Positions 1 to 7,759 are shown, counted from the first letter of the stretch. The stretch is DNA of 32,213 nucleotides from a bacterium (GCA_021794175.1 JAJYRI010000018.1:1-32213), one strand, 5' to 3'. Program-made: numbers and translations. Notes: a model not told the origin generated them from the letters alone.

Positions 1-152
1 TTGCAATGCTCGAGGGTGATGCGACGGTGAAGCGCTTCTACCGTGAAGCGGGGCGCGTGCGCTTACAGCCGGAGAACGCGCGCATGCAGCCAATCTATGC
101 CGACGATGTCGTTATCGTCGGGCGCGTCGAAGCCGTTATTCGCCGCCTCTAA
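1..152 (+). CDS. lexA: LexA repressor, C-terminal end (5' truncated by window)
   Basis: Reading from base 3, 49 residues and a TAA stop are visible. They give the end of a LexA-type S24 self-cleaving repressor: AMLEGDATVKRFYRE, then a basic stretch, then the closing DDVVIVGRVEAVIRRL. The Lys in TVKRF is the expected general base of the LexA Ser-Lys dyad, and the final VIVGRV strand is typical of the family. LexA represses SOS genes and inactivates itself when RecA filaments form. The DNA-binding half and the catalytic Ser lie outside the window. The next gene starts inside this one, so the two are probably co-transcribed. UmuD-like peptidases share this fold, but the short tail fits LexA best. 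Confidence 0.85.
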   Translation, partial: AMLEGDATVKRFYREAGRVRLQPENARMQPIYADDVVIVGRVEAVIRRL

Positions 153-1302
153 AATCTCGCGCGCCCTCGCCGGCTTCGCCGCATCGCCGGCGATGCGCGC
201 GCTCAATGCGGCGCTGCCGATCGGTTTTGCCGCGCTGGTCCTAGCGCTCCTGACGATCCTCTTTCTGGAACCCGGCGGATGGCGCATCGCGCCGCATCCG
301 GCGTTCGCGCTCGCTGCAATCGCGGGTGCGATGTTGCCGGCCTTCGGCGCGATGTCGTGCGTTACCGCAATCGCGCTTGCGGTGCAACTCGCACGGCGGC
401 TCGCTTTGCCGCTCGTTCCGCAGGTCGTCGTGACCGCGCTTGCGTTCGCGCTCGCGTTGCCGCATTGGCAGACGGGGACTACGCCGCTGCTCTATCTTCG
501 CGGCGTCGGCGCAAGCGGTTTGCTGGTAGCGATTCTGGTCGGCATGCTCTGTGCCGCGATCGCAAGCGCGACGGCGCGCTACTTGCCCGCGGCGCGGTAT
601 CTCGGTGCACCGCTCGCGCTGCTGCCGTTCATCGCGTTGCATGCGCTCGGCATCGATGCCGGCGCGTTGGTCGCAACGGCGCTCGCGCCGCTCGCCCGGC
701 TCGGCGATAATTACCCGGCGTTGCTGGCGATCGTCTTTGTCGAGACCGCGCTCTGGTGCGTCGGCATACATGGGCCGGCCCTGCTCGCCGGGGTCGTAAC
801 GCCGGTCTATCTCTCATTGCAAGCCGAAAACACCCACGCTTTTGCCGCCCATCAACCGCTCCCGCATATCGTCGTCGTCTCGCTCTTCCTCTTCGTCTTT
901 CCCGGCGGTGCGGGCGCGACGTTGCCGCTCGCGGCGTTGCTGGCGCTATCGAAGATTCCGCGGCTGCATCGTATCGGCCGCGCAACGTTACCGTTTGCGC
1001 TGATCAACGCCAACGAACCGTTACTCTTCACGTTGCCCATCGTGGCAAACCCTTTTCTCGCGCTGCCGTTTATCGGTATTCCGCTGCTTTTGGCGAGCAT
1101 CACGTATGTCGCCGTCGCCTCGGGGTGGGTCGCTCGCGCCGCCTTTTACGTGCCTTCGTCGATTCCGGCGACGCTCTCGGTCTATCTGGCAACGCTCGAT
1201 TGGCGCGCGCCGCTTTTGTTGCTCGTAAATCTCTTAGTGGCGACCTTCTTATGGCTTCCGGCAGTACGTGCATACGAGCGTCACGAAGTCGGGCTTGCAT
1301 GA
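106..1302 (+). CDS. PTS EIIC-like (lactose/cellobiose type) membrane permease, orphan
   Basis: A very hydrophobic protein of about 398 residues with roughly ten membrane segments. Around residues 310-330 it has INANEPLLFTLPIVANP, closely matching the NINEPIIFGLPIVLNP signature of EIIC permeases of the lactose/cellobiose PTS family. The EIIC transports a sugar while EIIA and EIIB supply phosphate; no EIIA, EIIB, HPr or sugar hydrolase is nearby, so substrate and energy coupling are unknown. The start is uncertain. ATG 106 keeps the pre-TM1 helix usual in EIIC but overlaps lexA by 47 bases; ATG 97 is also possible, and ATG 193 would avoid the overlap but lose that helix. Its stop overlaps the next gene's ATG (ATGA). 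Confidence 0.75.
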   Translation: MSLSSGASKPLFAASKISRALAGFAASPAMRALNAALPIGFAALVLALLTILFLEPGGWRIAPHPAFALAAIAGAMLPAFGAMSCVTAIALAVQLARRLALPLVPQVVVTALAFALALPHWQTGTTPLLYLRGVGASGLLVAILVGMLCAAIASATARYLPAARYLGAPLALLPFIALHALGIDAGALVATALAPLARLGDNYPALLAIVFVETALWCVGIHGPALLAGVVTPVYLSLQAENTHAFAAHQPLPHIVVVSLFLFVFPGGAGATLPLAALLALSKIPRLHRIGRATLPFALINANEPLLFTLPIVANPFLALPFIGIPLLLASITYVAVASGWVARAAFYVPSSIPATLSVYLATLDWRAPLLLLVNLLVATFLWLPAVRAYERHEVGLA

Positions 1303-2549
1303 TCGTCGCACTCTGCGAGCGTTTCGGCTTTACCGGGGAACTCGCGCGCGCCGCGGAGCGCGCCTGGCAGCGAATCGAGGCGCTGGAATATCCGGCACAG
1401 CGCTCCGTGACGATGAACGTCCTGCAAGCCTTTCTCGAAGAAGGCATCGCTCAGAGCGATCTCGCCGGGAGCAGCGGCTATGGTTACGACGACGCCGCGC
1501 GCGCGGCGTACGAATCGCTGCTGCGGCGTCTTTTCGGCGCCGAACGCGCGCTCGCGCGCTTGACCATCGCGAGCGGAACGCACGCGATCGCGCTCGCACT
1601 GCGCGCGTGCGTTCCGCGCGGCGGAACGCTCTTGACGATCTCCGGGCGTCCCTACGATACGCTGCGCAATGCGATCTGCGATGCGCCCGACTCGCTCGCC
1701 GCGCTCGGCGGTTTTGCGTATCGCGAGATCGCATTGCTTCCCGACGGCACGATCGACGGCGACGCACTCGTACGCGAAGCAAGCGCGATCGATCGCGGCG
1801 CGATCTTCGTGCAGCGTTCGCGTGGATATGCAACGCGACCGAGCTTGCCGATCGCGGAGCTCGAACGGGCTTTTGCATCGCTGCGCGCCCTTCGCAGCGA
1901 TCTCCCGATTCTCGTCGATAATTGCTACGGCGAACTCGTCGAGGAGCGCGAGCCCACGCACGTCGGTGCCGATCTCGTTATGGGATCGCTCATTAAAAAT
2001 CTCGGCGGCGCGCTCGCGCCGACGGGCGGCTACTGCATCGGCCGCGCCGACCTCGTCGACCGCGTTGCGACGACGCTCTATGCACCCGGGCTCAACGATG
2101 CGCTCGGGCCCACGCTGGGCTTCGGGAAGGCCTTTATTCAAGGGCTTTTCCAAGCACCGAGCATCGTCGAGGCGTCTTTACGAACGCTTGATTTTGCAGC
2201 CGCACTCTTCGCCGAGTTGGGTTACCGTGTCGATCCCGCTCCCGGGGCGCGGCGCACCGATATCGTGCAGGCGATTTCGCTGGGGAGCCGCGAGCGCGTG
2301 CTGCGATTCGCACGGGGCCTCCAGAGCGTTCTGCCGATCGATGCGCGCTTTCGTCCCGAACCGGGCGCGGTGCCGGGCTATCGCGACCCGGTCGTCATGT
2401 CGGGCGGTGCGTTCGTCTCCGGCGCGACCATCGAACTCTCGTGCGATGCACCACTCCGCGAGCCCTACGAGCTCTACTTGCAGGGCGGCGTGAATGCGAT
2501 CCACGGCTATCTCGGCGCGCTCGCCGCGGCGCGCGCGATCCGAGAATAG
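1299..2549 (+). CDS. Methionine gamma-lyase family / aluminium-resistance-type PLP enzyme
   Basis: A 416-residue fold-type I PLP enzyme of the Met_gamma_lyase (YnbB, 'aluminium resistance') family. Visible hallmarks are SGYGYDDAAR near residue 59, the TIASGTHAIALAL cofactor-phosphate region near 89, VDNCYGELVE near 207, and the Schiff-base lysine K233 in MGSLIKNLGGALAPTGGY. The family is annotated as a carbon-sulfur lyase, but true substrates are poorly established and the aluminium link is historical. The ATG at 1299 overlaps the EIIC stop, implying translational coupling and a common transcript from the lexA side. The length matches the family (about 410-430 residues). Family assignment is confident; the reaction is not. 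Confidence 0.85.
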   Translation: MIVALCERFGFTGELARAAERAWQRIEALEYPAQRSVTMNVLQAFLEEGIAQSDLAGSSGYGYDDAARAAYESLLRRLFGAERALARLTIASGTHAIALALRACVPRGGTLLTISGRPYDTLRNAICDAPDSLAALGGFAYREIALLPDGTIDGDALVREASAIDRGAIFVQRSRGYATRPSLPIAELERAFASLRALRSDLPILVDNCYGELVEEREPTHVGADLVMGSLIKNLGGALAPTGGYCIGRADLVDRVATTLYAPGLNDALGPTLGFGKAFIQGLFQAPSIVEASLRTLDFAAALFAELGYRVDPAPGARRTDIVQAISLGSRERVLRFARGLQSVLPIDARFRPEPGAVPGYRDPVVMSGGAFVSGATIELSCDAPLREPYELYLQGGVNAIHGYLGALAAARAIRE

Positions 2550-2610
2550 TCGGCAACGTCGCCTTAACCTAGAGGCTCGTCGCGCCCGACGCAGAAGCGA
2601 ACGAGTCTCC

Positions 2611-2982
2611 GTGAACATACAAGGCAGTCACGCTCAGCAGCGGCGCCACGCCCGCGTCGAGATTGCATTACCGGTGACGTTGATCGTCCCGGGGCTGGAA
2701 CTGGTCATGCCTGCACGTTCGCTCGATTTAGGGGGCGGCGGCATGCGCGTATCGACGCGCGCCGACCTGCCCGCGGGGCAGCATGTCGTGTTACGTTTTT
2801 CGCTACCGGGGGATGACGAACGGCAACTGCTGGTGCGCGGTCGCGTGGTGCTCTCGTTCTACGATGCGACCGCGAAACTCTACGCTCACGGTATCGCCTT
2901 CACGCAGTATTCGGCGCAAGACGGAACGGAGATCGCGCGCTACGTTTCGTCCGCTTCTTCGGAGCCGCCGAGAAAGCCGTAG
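2611..2982 (+). CDS. PilZ-domain protein
   Basis: A small soluble protein of 123 residues, essentially one PilZ domain. It has the N-terminal arginine motif QRRHARVEI (RxxxR type) and a second motif SLDLGGGGMRV, matching D/N-x-S-x-x-G except that the usual Ser is Gly. These are the c-di-GMP contact sites in PilZ proteins, so it is probably a c-di-GMP effector; the Ser-to-Gly change may weaken binding. GTG 2611 is chosen because the residues upstream look non-coding and the RxxxR motif then falls near residue 10. The 3' end overlaps the convergent small gene by about 43 bases. Confidence 0.75.
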   Translation: MNIQGSHAQQRRHARVEIALPVTLIVPGLELVMPARSLDLGGGGMRVSTRADLPAGQHVVLRFSLPGDDERQLLVRGRVVLSFYDATAKLYAHGIAFTQYSAQDGTEIARYVSSASSEPPRKP

Positions 2983-3164
2983 AAAAAGAAGCGATTACCC
3001 TCGGCGGTGGTGAGCACGATACGCGTCTCCTCCACCTCGATATCGGCGATCGTCTTACCGACCAGGTTCTCTAATATCGCCTGCGCCTGAGCGAATTCGG
3101 CTTCGCGCAGGGCGTCGGGCTCTACGTCGACCAGCTGCATTAGCTCGTCGATACGGTCGCTCAT
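2940..3164 (-). CDS. Small acidic protein of unknown function
   Basis: A 74-residue acidic protein, with no signal peptide or membrane segment. A helical N-terminal half (SDRIDELMQLVDVEPDALREAEFAQAQAILENL) precedes a short beta-like region, IEVEETRIVLTTAEGNRFFFYGF. A purine-rich GGAGAAG lies 10 bases before ATG 3164 and about 4 bases before an alternative GTG 3170, which supports a real gene. It is convergent with the PilZ gene and overlaps its end. I do not recognise a family. Confidence 0.55.
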   Translation of the reverse strand: MSDRIDELMQLVDVEPDALREAEFAQAQAILENLVGKTIADIEVEETRIVLTTAEGNRFFFYGFLGGSEEADET

Positions 3165-3272
3165 CGTCACTCTTCTCCAATCATCGGCCCGGCGGCCGGA
3201 TATGTTAGGCTACGGTCAACCCGGGCACGGGGAGCGCGAGGCCCCGAGCGAGAAGCGCCTCCGGCAAGAACG

Positions 3273-3569
3273 ATGTTGGTGCTTGAAGTTGTAAGCGGGC
3301 CGCTCGACGGCCAACGCTGGGAGTTCGAATCGGAGATCACGATCGGTCGCGACGATGCGGCGGCTCAGGCCTGCCTCGCGCTCGACCGCTACGTCTCGCG
3401 CGCGCACGCCCGCATCCGGGTCGCCGAAGGGGGGCTGCTGCTCTCCGACCTCGAGAGCCGGAACGGCACCCGCGTGGAGGGGGCGAAGATCGTGGGGAGC
3501 GTGCGGATCGAGCCCGGGACGCCCTTTATCGTCGGGCGGACCGCGTTGCGCGTTCTCGTGCACCCCTAA
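3273..3569 (+). CDS. Minimal FHA-domain protein
   Basis: A 98-residue protein that is nothing but a forkhead-associated domain. In order it shows TIGR (G25, R26), YVSRAHARI (S42, R43, H45) and SRNGT (N64, G65, T66), the residues that bind phosphothreonine peptides. No kinase, secretion or other effector domain is attached. Its stop codon is one base before the GTG start of panC, so it appears to be the first gene of the CoA operon, and the region 3165-3272 should hold the operon promoter. The phosphorylated partner is unknown; no Ser/Thr kinase lies in the window. Confidence 0.85.
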   Translation: MLVLEVVSGPLDGQRWEFESEITIGRDDAAAQACLALDRYVSRAHARIRVAEGGLLLSDLESRNGTRVEGAKIVGSVRIEPGTPFIVGRTALRVLVHP

Positions 3570-3570
3570 C

Positions 3571-4398
3571 GTGCGCCTGGTAACGACGGTCGAGGAGCTG
3601 CGCGCTTGGCGGCGCGAGGCGCCGCCGACGCTCGGCTTCGTGCCGACGATGGGAGCCCTGCATGAAGGACACCTCGATCTGGTGCGCTTCGCGCGTTCGC
3701 AGAATGCCGCCGTCGTCGCATCGGTCTTCGTGAATCCGCTGCAATTCGGTGCCGGCGAGGATCTTGCGCGTTATCCGCGCGATCTCGCCGGGGACCGCGA
3801 AAAACTCGCCGCAAACGGCGTCGACCTGCTCTTCGCACCGGCGGTCGAAGAGATCTATCCGCAGGGCTTCACCACGACGATCGATGTCGGTCCGGTCGGC
3901 GAGAGCTTCGAGGGCGCCGTACGTCCGGGGCATTTTCGCGGCGTTGCAACCGTGGTCGGGAAGTTACTGCACCTCGTTGCCCCGCAACGTCTCTATATCG
4001 GGCAGAAAGATGCGCAGCAGAGCGCGGTACTGCGCAAACTCGTGCACGATCTCGCCTACGATTGCGGGGTGACGATCGTGCCGACCGTGCGCGAGAGCGA
4101 TGGCCTGGCGATGTCGTCGCGAAATCTCTACCTCGACGAGCGCGAGCGGCGCGCGGCCCCATCGCTGCATCGCATGCTTCGCCGTTTTGTCGAACTCTTG
4201 AAGGCAGGCACGCCGTTCGAGATCGCGCGTACCGAAGCGGCTAACGTACTGGAAGCGCCCGGGACGCTCGATTATCTCGCCTGCGTCGACGCCGAGAGCT
4301 TCGCTCCGCTCGCTGCGCTGCGCGAGAACTGCTTCGTCATCGCCGCCGCGCGCTTCGGCAATACGCGCCTGCTCGACAACGTGTGGCTCCCGCAATGA
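3571..4398 (+). CDS. panC: Pantothenate synthetase
   Basis: A 275-residue enzyme joining pantoate and beta-alanine with ATP to make pantothenate. Signature blocks are PTMGALHEGH (residues 25-34, with the HxGH nucleotide-binding motif), VFVNPLQFGAGEDLARYPR (51-69), GHFRGVATVV, YIGQKDAQQ (141-149; usually GEKD or GQKD) and MSSRNLYL (180-187). The length is normal for PanC. The start is GTG 3571, one base after the FHA gene's stop; the longer upstream reading would run through that gene in another frame. Its TGA overlaps the coaBC ATG (ATGA). panB and panD are not present here. Confidence 0.96.
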   Translation: MRLVTTVEELRAWRREAPPTLGFVPTMGALHEGHLDLVRFARSQNAAVVASVFVNPLQFGAGEDLARYPRDLAGDREKLAANGVDLLFAPAVEEIYPQGFTTTIDVGPVGESFEGAVRPGHFRGVATVVGKLLHLVAPQRLYIGQKDAQQSAVLRKLVHDLAYDCGVTIVPTVRESDGLAMSSRNLYLDERERRAAPSLHRMLRRFVELLKAGTPFEIARTEAANVLEAPGTLDYLACVDAESFAPLAALRENCFVIAAARFGNTRLLDNVWLPQ

Positions 4399-5585
4399 AC
4401 GGCGCGCGTGTGCTGTTGGTGGTGAGCGGCGGCATCGCCGCCTATAAGGCTGCGGCGCTGACGAGCACGTTGGTGCAACGCGGTGCGATCGTCGATGTCG
4501 TGCTCACCGCCGATGCCGAGCGTTTTATCGCGCCGTTGACCTTCGCCGCACTTACCGCGCGCCCGGTCTACACCTCGCTCTGGGATGCGCCCGAGCGGAT
4601 TCCGCACATTCGTCTCGTGCGCGAGGCCGAGGTGGCGATCGTTGCGCCGGCGACGGCGAATCTTATTGCCAAACTGCGCGCCGGCATCGCCGACGATCTG
4701 GCGACGACGGCGTTGCTCGCGGCGCGTATTCCCGTACTGCTCGCACCGGCGATGAACGCGGCGATGTACGAGAACGAGACGACCGCCGAGAATATCGCAA
4801 CGTTACAAGCGCGCGGATACGAGATCGTCGAGCCCGAGGCCGGTTTTCTCGCCGAGCGCGAGCATGGGGTCGGGCGGCTTGCAAGCGAAGAACGGCTGCT
4901 CGAAGCGCTCGAACGCGCGCGTACGCGCCGTCGTTCGCTGCTGGGAAAACGAGTGCTGATCACCGCCGGGCCGACGCAGGAGCCCTTCGACCCGGTCCGT
5001 TTTGTCGGCAACGCATCGACCGGCGCGACGGGGATTGCACTTGCCGAGGAAGCGGCGCGGCGCGGCGCCGACGTCACCCTCTTGCTCGGCCCGACCCTGC
5101 TTGCGCCCCCGCATGGCGTTCGCACCGAACGCTTCGCGACGGCGGAAGATTTGCTCGCACTTGCGTTGCGCGAAGCGCGGAATATCGATCTGACCATCGC
5201 CGCCGCCGCCGTCGCCGATTGGCGCCCGCGCGAAGTATCGGCCGAGAAACGGAAGAAGAGCGACGAAACGCTGCACGTCGATCTGGTGCGTACGCCCGAC
5301 GTGCTCGCCGCACTATCGGCGGCGGGAGGGTCGCGCTATATCGTCGGCTTTGCCGCCGAAACGAGCGAGCACGAAACGCACGCGCGCGAAAAAATGAAAC
5401 GCAAAAATCTCGATGCAATCGTCGTCAACGACGTTCGCGACGGCGCGGGTTTCGGGTTGCAAGAGAACGGCTTTGTATTGCTCGAACGCTCCGGCGCGCG
5501 GATCGATTTAGGGCGAGCGGAAAAACGCGCGCTCGCCGGGCGGCTTCTCGATGCGCTCGAACCGTTACTGAAAGGGAAATCGTAG
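4395..5585 (+). CDS. coaBC: Bifunctional phosphopantothenoylcysteine synthetase/decarboxylase
   Basis: A 396-residue Dfp/CoaBC enzyme. The CoaC half (1-180) has the FMN region VVSGGIAAYKAA, the decarboxylase histidine H71 in PHIRLVREAEV, APATANLIAKLRAGIADDL (84-102) and PAMNAAMYEN (118-127). The CoaB half (185-396) starts VLITAGPTQEPFDPVRF and carries N206 in GNASTGATG and the lysine-rich EKRKK (284-288). Together they convert 4'-phosphopantothenate plus cysteine to 4'-phosphopantetheine. In the substrate clamp, where E. coli Dfp has ACGDIGPGRM with Cys158, this protein reads AEREHGVGRL, putting Glu154 at the Cys position. The start ATG 4395 overlaps panC's stop. Confidence 0.95.
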   Translation: MNGARVLLVVSGGIAAYKAAALTSTLVQRGAIVDVVLTADAERFIAPLTFAALTARPVYTSLWDAPERIPHIRLVREAEVAIVAPATANLIAKLRAGIADDLATTALLAARIPVLLAPAMNAAMYENETTAENIATLQARGYEIVEPEAGFLAEREHGVGRLASEERLLEALERARTRRRSLLGKRVLITAGPTQEPFDPVRFVGNASTGATGIALAEEAARRGADVTLLLGPTLLAPPHGVRTERFATAEDLLALALREARNIDLTIAAAAVADWRPREVSAEKRKKSDETLHVDLVRTPDVLAALSAAGGSRYIVGFAAETSEHETHAREKMKRKNLDAIVVNDVRDGAGFGLQENGFVLLERSGARIDLGRAEKRALAGRLLDALEPLLKGKS

Positions 5586-6358
5586 TGTTGCTCGCGATCG
5601 ACGTGGGAAATACCGAAACAAAATTCGGGATCCTCGACGAAGATGGTTCGGTGCTGCAGATGTGGCGCGTGCGAACGCTGACGAATCGTACCCCCGACGA
5701 GATCGGCGTTTTTATCACCCAGCTCTTCGCGACGGTGAAAATCGACGTTCGCTCGATCGATCGCATCGTGATCGCGAGCGTCGTGCCGAAACTTGATTTT
5801 GCACTGGTCGGGGCGTGCAAGCGATTCTTCAACCTCACGCCGACGATCTTCGAGCCCGATAAACAGCCGCTGATGCCGATCGAGAGCGAACGAGCATCGG
5901 AAGTGGGGGCCGATCTCGTCGCCGCGGCGATCGGGGGCGTCGCGCGCTACGGTTCCCCGCTCATTATCGCGTCGTACGGTACGGCGACGGTCTTTACCGC
6001 GGTCTCGCGCGCCGGGGCATTTCTCGGCGCGGCGATCGCACCGGGGATCAACGTTTCGATCGATGCGCTCGTCGGCCGAACGGCGAAGTTGCCGCAGATC
6101 GCGCTCGACCCGCCGCAACGCGCGATCGGCCGTAATACCGTCGAGGCACTGCAAGCGGGGATTATGCTCGGCGTCGTCGGCGCGACCCGCCTGGTCATCG
6201 AGCGCTTCTGCGAGGAGCTCGGCGGACGTACGCGGGTCATCGCGACCGGTGGCCTCGCCTCCGTCGTCGCGCGCTCGTGCCCGTCGATCGATATCGTGGA
6301 TCCGCACTTGAGCATGCTCGGCCTCTATCTCTTTGCCAACACGCTCCGGACGGTGTGA
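5585..6358 (+). CDS. coaX: Type III pantothenate kinase
   Basis: A 257-residue ASKHA-fold kinase that phosphorylates pantothenate, the first committed step of CoA synthesis. It begins MLLAIDVGNTETKFGI (phosphate-1 motif, Asp6). It also has GADLVAAAIGG (Asp110), the YGTATVFTAV region, GGAIAPGI-like GAAIAPGINVSIDAL, TAKLPQI, GRNTVEALQAG and ATGGLASVVA, all family blocks. Two deviations stand out. The Asp that normally opens the phosphate-2 motif (D-F/L-G-T-A) is Ser130, and the Arg of GADR is Leu111. GTG 5585 shares its G with the coaBC TAG, and AAAGGG lies about 8 bases upstream; TTG 5588 is an alternative. Confidence 0.92.
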   Translation: MLLAIDVGNTETKFGILDEDGSVLQMWRVRTLTNRTPDEIGVFITQLFATVKIDVRSIDRIVIASVVPKLDFALVGACKRFFNLTPTIFEPDKQPLMPIESERASEVGADLVAAAIGGVARYGSPLIIASYGTATVFTAVSRAGAFLGAAIAPGINVSIDALVGRTAKLPQIALDPPQRAIGRNTVEALQAGIMLGVVGATRLVIERFCEELGGRTRVIATGGLASVVARSCPSIDIVDPHLSMLGLYLFANTLRTV

Positions 6359-6405
6359 GCCCTTAATCCGGGTTAACGATCTCCGCCGCTCCGAAACTAA
6401 AGAAC

Positions 6406-6437
6406 TTTACATGTATTTAACAACCTAGGGGTAGAAT
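6406..6437 (+). promoter_or_regulatory. Possible promoter of the 6497 lipoprotein
   Basis: The AT-rich stretch after coaX contains TTTACA at 6406-6411 and TAGAAT at 6432-6437, resembling -35 and -10 boxes. The spacing is 20 bases, longer than the optimal 17, so the call is weak. It is the only plausible promoter in this 138-base gap. Confidence 0.3.
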
Positions 6438-6445
6438 GGTAGCGT

Positions 6446-6465
6446 CGCGAGGCGGGGGCCTCGCG
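6446..6465 (+). promoter_or_regulatory. GC-rich hairpin in the lipoprotein leader
   Basis: CGCGAGGC at 6446-6453 and GCCTCGCG at 6458-6465 form a perfect 8-bp stem around GGGG. No T-tract follows, so it is not a standard terminator for coaX. It ends 22 bases before the AGGAG Shine-Dalgarno at 6488-6492 and would lie in the 5' leader if the promoter call is right. It might stabilise or attenuate the message. Confidence 0.5.
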
Positions 6466-6496
6466 CAACCCACTATTTCTATCACCTAGGAGATAT

Positions 6497-7759
6497 ATGT
6501 TGCAGAAACGTTTCAGCGCTATCGGCCTTTTGATGGCGCTCTCTTTAGCGGCGTGCGGCGGGGGCGGCTCGGCCTCATCCTCGCTTCCCTCCGGCCCCTC
6601 GCGGAGCGTTCGCCCGACGGCCTCGCGACGGATCGCCCTGCCGGCGGCGAAGGCCGTGCGGAAACCCCGTTCGACGGGCTCGACGAACGCCGTCGCAGAT
6701 GGCGGCTTCGAAAGCGGTGGCTTCTCCGTCTGGCAGCAGTGCGGTAGCGTCAACGCTACGATCGTCACGAGTCCGGTCCATAGCGGCAGCTATAGCGAAC
6801 TCAGCGGTTCGACCTCCTCGCCCGAGGTCAACGGCTATGCCGGAGTCTGCCAGCAGGTCACGATTCCCAGCAACGGCGTGCTGACGTTCTGGGTGAACGA
6901 AGGCACCAACGACAGCCTCACCTACGCCGACCAAGAGGCCGATCTTCTCGATTCCTCCGGCAACGTCGTCGATAGCATCTTCAACGAAGCGGCCTCGACG
7001 AACGGCTGGGTGGAGCGCAGTTACAATCTCAGCCAATACGCGGGGCAGAGCTACTGGCTCTTCTTCGGCGTCTACGGCAACGGATGGAACAGCGGGTACA
7101 TCTACCAGTACCTCGACGACGTCAGCCTCACCGCAGGCGGCGTGAGCCCGAGCCCGTCGCCAAGCCCGCAGCCGACATCGACGCCGACTGCCGGCCCGAC
7201 GCCGCAGCCGACGGCAACGCCGACCGCGCAGCCGACCGCGACGCCGACCGCGCAGCCGACGGCAACGCCGACCGCGCAGCCGACCGCAACGCCGACCGCG
7301 CAGCCGACCGCAACGCCGACCGCGCAGCCGACCGCAACGCCGGTGCCGAGCGCCTATGCGTGCGACGATGCGCAATTCCTCAGCGACCAAGCCGCCTTCG
7401 GCGCGGGAACGATCTCGGGCGATCAGCTCGTCGATATCTGCGGCCAAGTCACGCAGGTGTTGCCGTCGAAGGTGACCGCAAGCGGGAATCACGGCTATTT
7501 CTACGTGCAGATCCCCAACGGCGGCACCATCGAGATCGTCTCGAATCTGGACGCAATGGCGCAAGCTCCGACCAACGATCCCCCGAGCTGGCCGTGGGTG
7601 GCAACCGGCAATTACGTCTACGTGCAGGGACGCTACTACTACGACAACGCGAGCAGCCAAGGCATCGATTGGACCGAAGACGATACCGGTTCGTGGCCCT
7701 ATACCGGCTACGTAGCGGTCTGCGATTCAAGCGCCGCCAACTGCGTGAAGTACTGGTAG
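6497..7759 (+). CDS. Repeat-linker lipoprotein with C-terminal DUF3465-like domain
   Basis: A 420-residue exported lipoprotein. The signal peptide ends in the lipobox LAAC (Cys20), followed by a GGGGS-rich tether. Residues about 65-213 look like a jelly-roll carbohydrate- or ligand-binding domain (NAVADGGFESGGFSVWQ start, YLDDVSL end), as in PA14/CBM-like secreted domains. A Pro/Thr linker (about 217-283) contains the octapeptide QPTATPTA five times plus a partial copy. Residues about 285-420 resemble DUF3465 (DICGQVTQVL, then GNYVYVQGRYYYD and GIDWTEDD). A strong AGGAG sits 4 bases before ATG 6497. The neighbouring gene encodes a second DUF3465-like lipoprotein. No catalytic residues are recognised; a cell-surface binding role is inferred. 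Confidence 0.8.
   Translation: MLQKRFSAIGLLMALSLAACGGGGSASSSLPSGPSRSVRPTASRRIALPAAKAVRKPRSTGSTNAVADGGFESGGFSVWQQCGSVNATIVTSPVHSGSYSELSGSTSSPEVNGYAGVCQQVTIPSNGVLTFWVNEGTNDSLTYADQEADLLDSSGNVVDSIFNEAASTNGWVERSYNLSQYAGQSYWLFFGVYGNGWNSGYIYQYLDDVSLTAGGVSPSPSPSPQPTSTPTAGPTPQPTATPTAQPTATPTAQPTATPTAQPTATPTAQPTATPTAQPTATPVPSAYACDDAQFLSDQAAFGAGTISGDQLVDICGQVTQVLPSKVTASGNHGYFYVQIPNGGTIEIVSNLDAMAQAPTNDPPSWPWVATGNYVYVQGRYYYDNASSQGIDWTEDDTGSWPYTGYVAVCDSSAANCVKYW
7205..7342 (+). repeat. 24-bp coding tandem repeat (QPTATPTA)
   Basis: Five complete 24-base units begin at 7205, 7229, 7253, 7277 and 7301, and an 18-base partial unit begins at 7325. They differ mainly by synonymous changes (acg/acc, gca/gcg). 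All are in frame and encode the extended linker between the two domains of the lipoprotein. Copy number may vary between strains by slippage. Confidence 0.9.

Noticed and set aside
7205-7342. CRISPR-like array of regular repeats
   Set aside because: The 24-base units are contiguous without spacers, stay in frame and encode QPTATPTA; they are a protein repeat.
6575-7660. Long open frame on the minus strand opposite the repeat lipoprotein
   Set aside because: It is created by the GC-rich repeat on the other strand, is low-complexity (RGRRCGRLR...), and resembles no protein; the plus-strand gene has a lipobox, a Shine-Dalgarno and recognisable domains.
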